Shown here: positions 6,814-9,008 of the stretch, piece by piece
Position numbering within the stretch: position 1 is the first letter of the stretch
How the letters are laid out: each line of letters opens with the position of its first letter
NCBI GenBank assembly: GCA_937890875.1
Contig: CALAEB010000437.1
Span: 1-9,008 of the forward strand
Direction: 5' to 3'
DNA length: 9,008 nt
Origin: an uncultured Anaerolineaceae bacterium
GTDB lineage: Bacteria; Chloroflexota; Anaerolineae; Anaerolineales; Anaerolineaceae
Position numbers and translations under genes: made by a program
Notes under the pieces: model-generated
What the model saw: the letters and a program-made list of their open reading frames with translations, nothing else
The model's database searches: none
Told to the model about the DNA's origin: nothing

Positions 6814-9008
6814 ATGAATCTGAATAATGGACGCAATCTTGGAGAGCTTCCCGGACTTCAGGTTTTTCCCGCTTCCCGCAGAGCAGAAAAATCCCGGCAG
6901 AATGACGTGCTGATTCTGCTGATCACGGTCGAAAAAAAGCCGGTTTCGGTTCGTGAGTATGAGGAATGGGGAAAGATTTTTTCGGAAGCGTATTTCTCGG
7001 CACGCGGTTCCTTCACGATGGGAATTACCGCAGCGGTTAAAAAAATTTCAAAATTCTTGGAACAATCCTTTCCCGGAAATCTCCTGCCGAATATCTTCCT
7101 GAATATTGCGGTTTTGCGCGGAAGAACGCTTATGATCGGACATGTCTTCTCGGATCATGTGGATAACTTTAACGATGAAAGTTTTCCCGGTCTGGGGAAA
7201 ACCGGGCAGGTTGTCCGTTTTTTTCAGTCAGACATTCATTCCGGCGACCTGATTCTGATGTGTCCGCGCGCGCCGCAGGGCTGGACCAACGAAGCCATTT
7301 TGGACGCCACGAGCGAATCGCCGCTGAATGTGATCCGGTATCTTTTGGACCAGGCCCGCGGAAACCTGCAGGGCGCGGTGGTTCAGATCAAAGCCGGCAC
7401 CGGTGAGATCCTTTATCGTTATAAACCGCCGATCACCGCCAACATCGCGCTTGGTTATGAGAACATTCCGGCGGATGATTCCGCGGTTCCGGTTCCGAAA
7501 AGCAAAGTGCCTGTTTCGTCTGAAGGCCGGTATGGATCCGCGGCCGATTCCGCTCAAACTGCGGAAAATACCGGGCTGCTGCTGGGGAATGACGCTGAAT
7601 CCGAACGGCCGGTTTACCGGCTGCGGGTTCCATTTGATCCGTTTCCGTCTGACGAACAGGAAGCTCCTCAGCCTTTGCGCAGCGCGGCGAAAGAAATTCC
7701 GGAGATACCGGACCCGCCTGTGAGTCTACCTGATGCAGACATGCTGAATTCGGATGAAACCGGTTCGGAACCGCCAGCAGCACCGTTCGATGCGGTTGCG
7801 GAATCTGCAACGGATTTATCGGGATCGAATGCTGAAACCAACGATGAAAAAGAACCGGACCCGATTGAAAGAACAAGGGATAGCGTGAATCCTGTGCCAT
7901 CCGGCGGAAAAGGGAATCTTTCGCCCGGAAAAGGCACCATTAAGAAAATCCTGATGGTCCTCGTTTTGTGTATTGTCATACCGGTGTTGATCGCGGTCAC
8001 ACTTTCCCGGTTTTACTCAGCACGGGGCAAAAACCAATTCTATCGTGAAAGTCTGGAAAATGCGGTTTCGACCGCTAAAATTGCGGTCGAGCAAACCGAA
8101 CCGGAACTGGAACGCATTTCATGGGAAAAAGTGCTGGAATATCTGGATGAAGCGGATGCCTTCGGAACGTCCAAAGCTGCCAGCGATCTGCGGAATCAGG
8201 CTTATGATGTTTTGGATTCTCTCGAAAACGGCCGGAAGACGATCTATCATTATGCGCTGGCAGACCAGCTGCCGAAAACAGCCAATCTGACCGCGGTTGA
8301 GTCGACTTCCCAATATATTTATGCGCTGGACGAAAACAGCGGCAGTATTCTGCGGCTGTTTGTCTATAATACCGGATTAACGCTGGACAGGAATTTTCAG
8401 TGCGGACCGGGAAGTTATGCGGAATTCGGTTCGGCGGCTTCCAATGATTCAATACCGGTTACCGTCGGGAAATTGGTGGATTTTGTCTTGATTCCGCAAG
8501 GAATCTCCGGCAGTACCGCGCTGGCCGCGGTTGATCAGGATGCGAATCTTTTGTATTGTATTCCGGATGGAGAAAATAAAGCGGTTCGTTTGAGCACGCC
8601 TTCGATTGGCTGGCTGGGAATCGACGGGTTATATTACGCATCCGGTACGCTTTATGTGCTCGATTCACGGAATGAGGCTATTTGGCGGTTCGAATATCAG
8701 GGCGAATCCGGATTCTCCGGTGAACCGAAAAGTTATTTCGGTGCCGGGGCGCCCGGGATGAAAGACGTGACCGATTTTGTTATTTATGACCGCTATTCCT
8801 ATCTGCTGAGAAAAAACGGAACGCTTATATTCTGTGATTATACCGGCTATGATCCGGCTTGTTCCCATATTTCCACGTTGGAGAATGAAAATAATGAATC
8901 CATTGACCTGACGGACCGGGCGTTTTTCCAGATTAAGTTGAATACTTCCCCGGATATTTCGCTTTATTTGATGGACCGCAATCTCCAATCCGTGGTAAAC
9001 GCTTCTCT
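6814..9008 (+). CDS. Membrane-anchored protein with degenerate PPM-phosphatase-like N-terminus and repeat-rich outer domain (cut by window edge)
   Basis: The frame is open from 6766 to the window end with no stop; 731 codons are visible from the ATG at 6814. Residues 1-210 look like a PP2C/PPM-type fold: NLGELPGLQVF near the start, AVLRGRTLMIGHVFSDHV around 107-124, and SGDLILMCPRAPQGW near 144-158, where true phosphatases have Gly-Asp and a following Ser-Asp-Gly. The catalytic aspartates are not evident, so activity is doubtful. Residues 230-370 are an acidic, Pro/Ser-rich, probably disordered linker. One membrane helix lies at 379-397 (ILMVLVLCIVIPVLIAVTL). After it come a helical stretch and, from about 480, strand-rich repeats such as YIYALDENSGSILRL and YVLDSRNEAIWRF, which suggest a beta-propeller. 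The start is uncertain: ATG 6814 has no clear RBS, and TTG at 6790 or 6769 in the same frame would add FDLNVLP. The architecture reminds me of Chloroflexota proteins; its function is unknown. Confidence 0.8.
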   Translation, partial: MNLNNGRNLGELPGLQVFPASRRAEKSRQNDVLILLITVEKKPVSVREYEEWGKIFSEAYFSARGSFTMGITAAVKKISKFLEQSFPGNLLPNIFLNIAVLRGRTLMIGHVFSDHVDNFNDESFPGLGKTGQVVRFFQSDIHSGDLILMCPRAPQGWTNEAILDATSESPLNVIRYLLDQARGNLQGAVVQIKAGTGEILYRYKPPITANIALGYENIPADDSAVPVPKSKVPVSSEGRYGSAADSAQTAENTGLLLGNDAESERPVYRLRVPFDPFPSDEQEAPQPLRSAAKEIPEIPDPPVSLPDADMLNSDETGSEPPAAPFDAVAESATDLSGSNAETNDEKEPDPIERTRDSVNPVPSGGKGNLSPGKGTIKKILMVLVLCIVIPVLIAVTLSRFYSARGKNQFYRESLENAVSTAKIAVEQTEPELERISWEKVLEYLDEADAFGTSKAASDLRNQAYDVLDSLENGRKTIYHYALADQLPKTANLTAVESTSQYIYALDENSGSILRLFVYNTGLTLDRNFQCGPGSYAEFGSAASNDSIPVTVGKLVDFVLIPQGISGSTALAAVDQDANLLYCIPDGENKAVRLSTPSIGWLGIDGLYYASGTLYVLDSRNEAIWRFEYQGESGFSGEPKSYFGAGAPGMKDVTDFVIYDRYSYLLRKNGTLIFCDYTGYDPACSHISTLENENNESIDLTDRAFFQIKLNTSPDISLYLMDRNLQSVVNAS

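Noticed and set aside
7433..7900. Minus-strand open frames of 155 and 110 codons within the rightward gene
   Set aside because: They are antisense to the low-complexity linker region of a continuous plus-strand frame; GC-rich codon use makes such shadows common.

Overview
The window looks like a piece of chromosome from an anaerobic or fermentative bacterium. The codon use is mid-GC, the promoters carry TATAAT boxes, and attenuation uses U-tract terminators. The right-hand gene resembles a phosphatase-like/membrane/propeller-like type I associate from memory with Chloroflexota (Anaerolineae). That taxonomic guess is an inference; a Firmicutes-like host is not excluded.

Layout. Everything from 1 to about 6446 is expressed leftward (minus strand). 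From the right: an extended -10 promoter (6438-6446) starts a leader that folds as a fluoride (crcB-motif) riboswitch-like aptamer joined to a perfect 18-bp intrinsic terminator (6347-6432). It is followed by eno (enolase, 4926-6212) and crcB (Fluc fluoride channel, 4498-4872). About ten bases after the crcB stop lies a second copy of the same aptamer-plus-terminator (4403-4488). It directly precedes two overlapping genes for MutS-like ATPases (2836-4380 and 1370-2839; ATGA overlap). Next come an intergenic stretch with a perfect 23-bp hairpin (1215-1263), an unrecognised tail-anchored-type protein with its own TATAAT box and terminator (348-1088), and the N-terminal part of a MATE-family transporter cut by the left edge. 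The intergenic region 6433-6813 separates this block from a divergent plus-strand gene running off the right edge. That gene encodes a degenerate PPM-phosphatase-like N-terminus, an acidic Pro-rich linker, one membrane helix and a repeat-rich outer domain.

How it fits together. Fluoride inhibits enolase, CrcB/Fluc exports fluoride, and both genes are established targets of fluoride riboswitches. The arrangement reads as a fluoride-stress operon: promoter, switch 1, eno, crcB, switch 2, mutS-like pair. The notable point is the second switch inside the transcription unit, with almost no room for its own promoter. The MutS-like pair would then be gated twice by the same signal. Both aptamer copies share an extra hairpin and a departure from the usual 5' consensus, so they may be a variant of the class.
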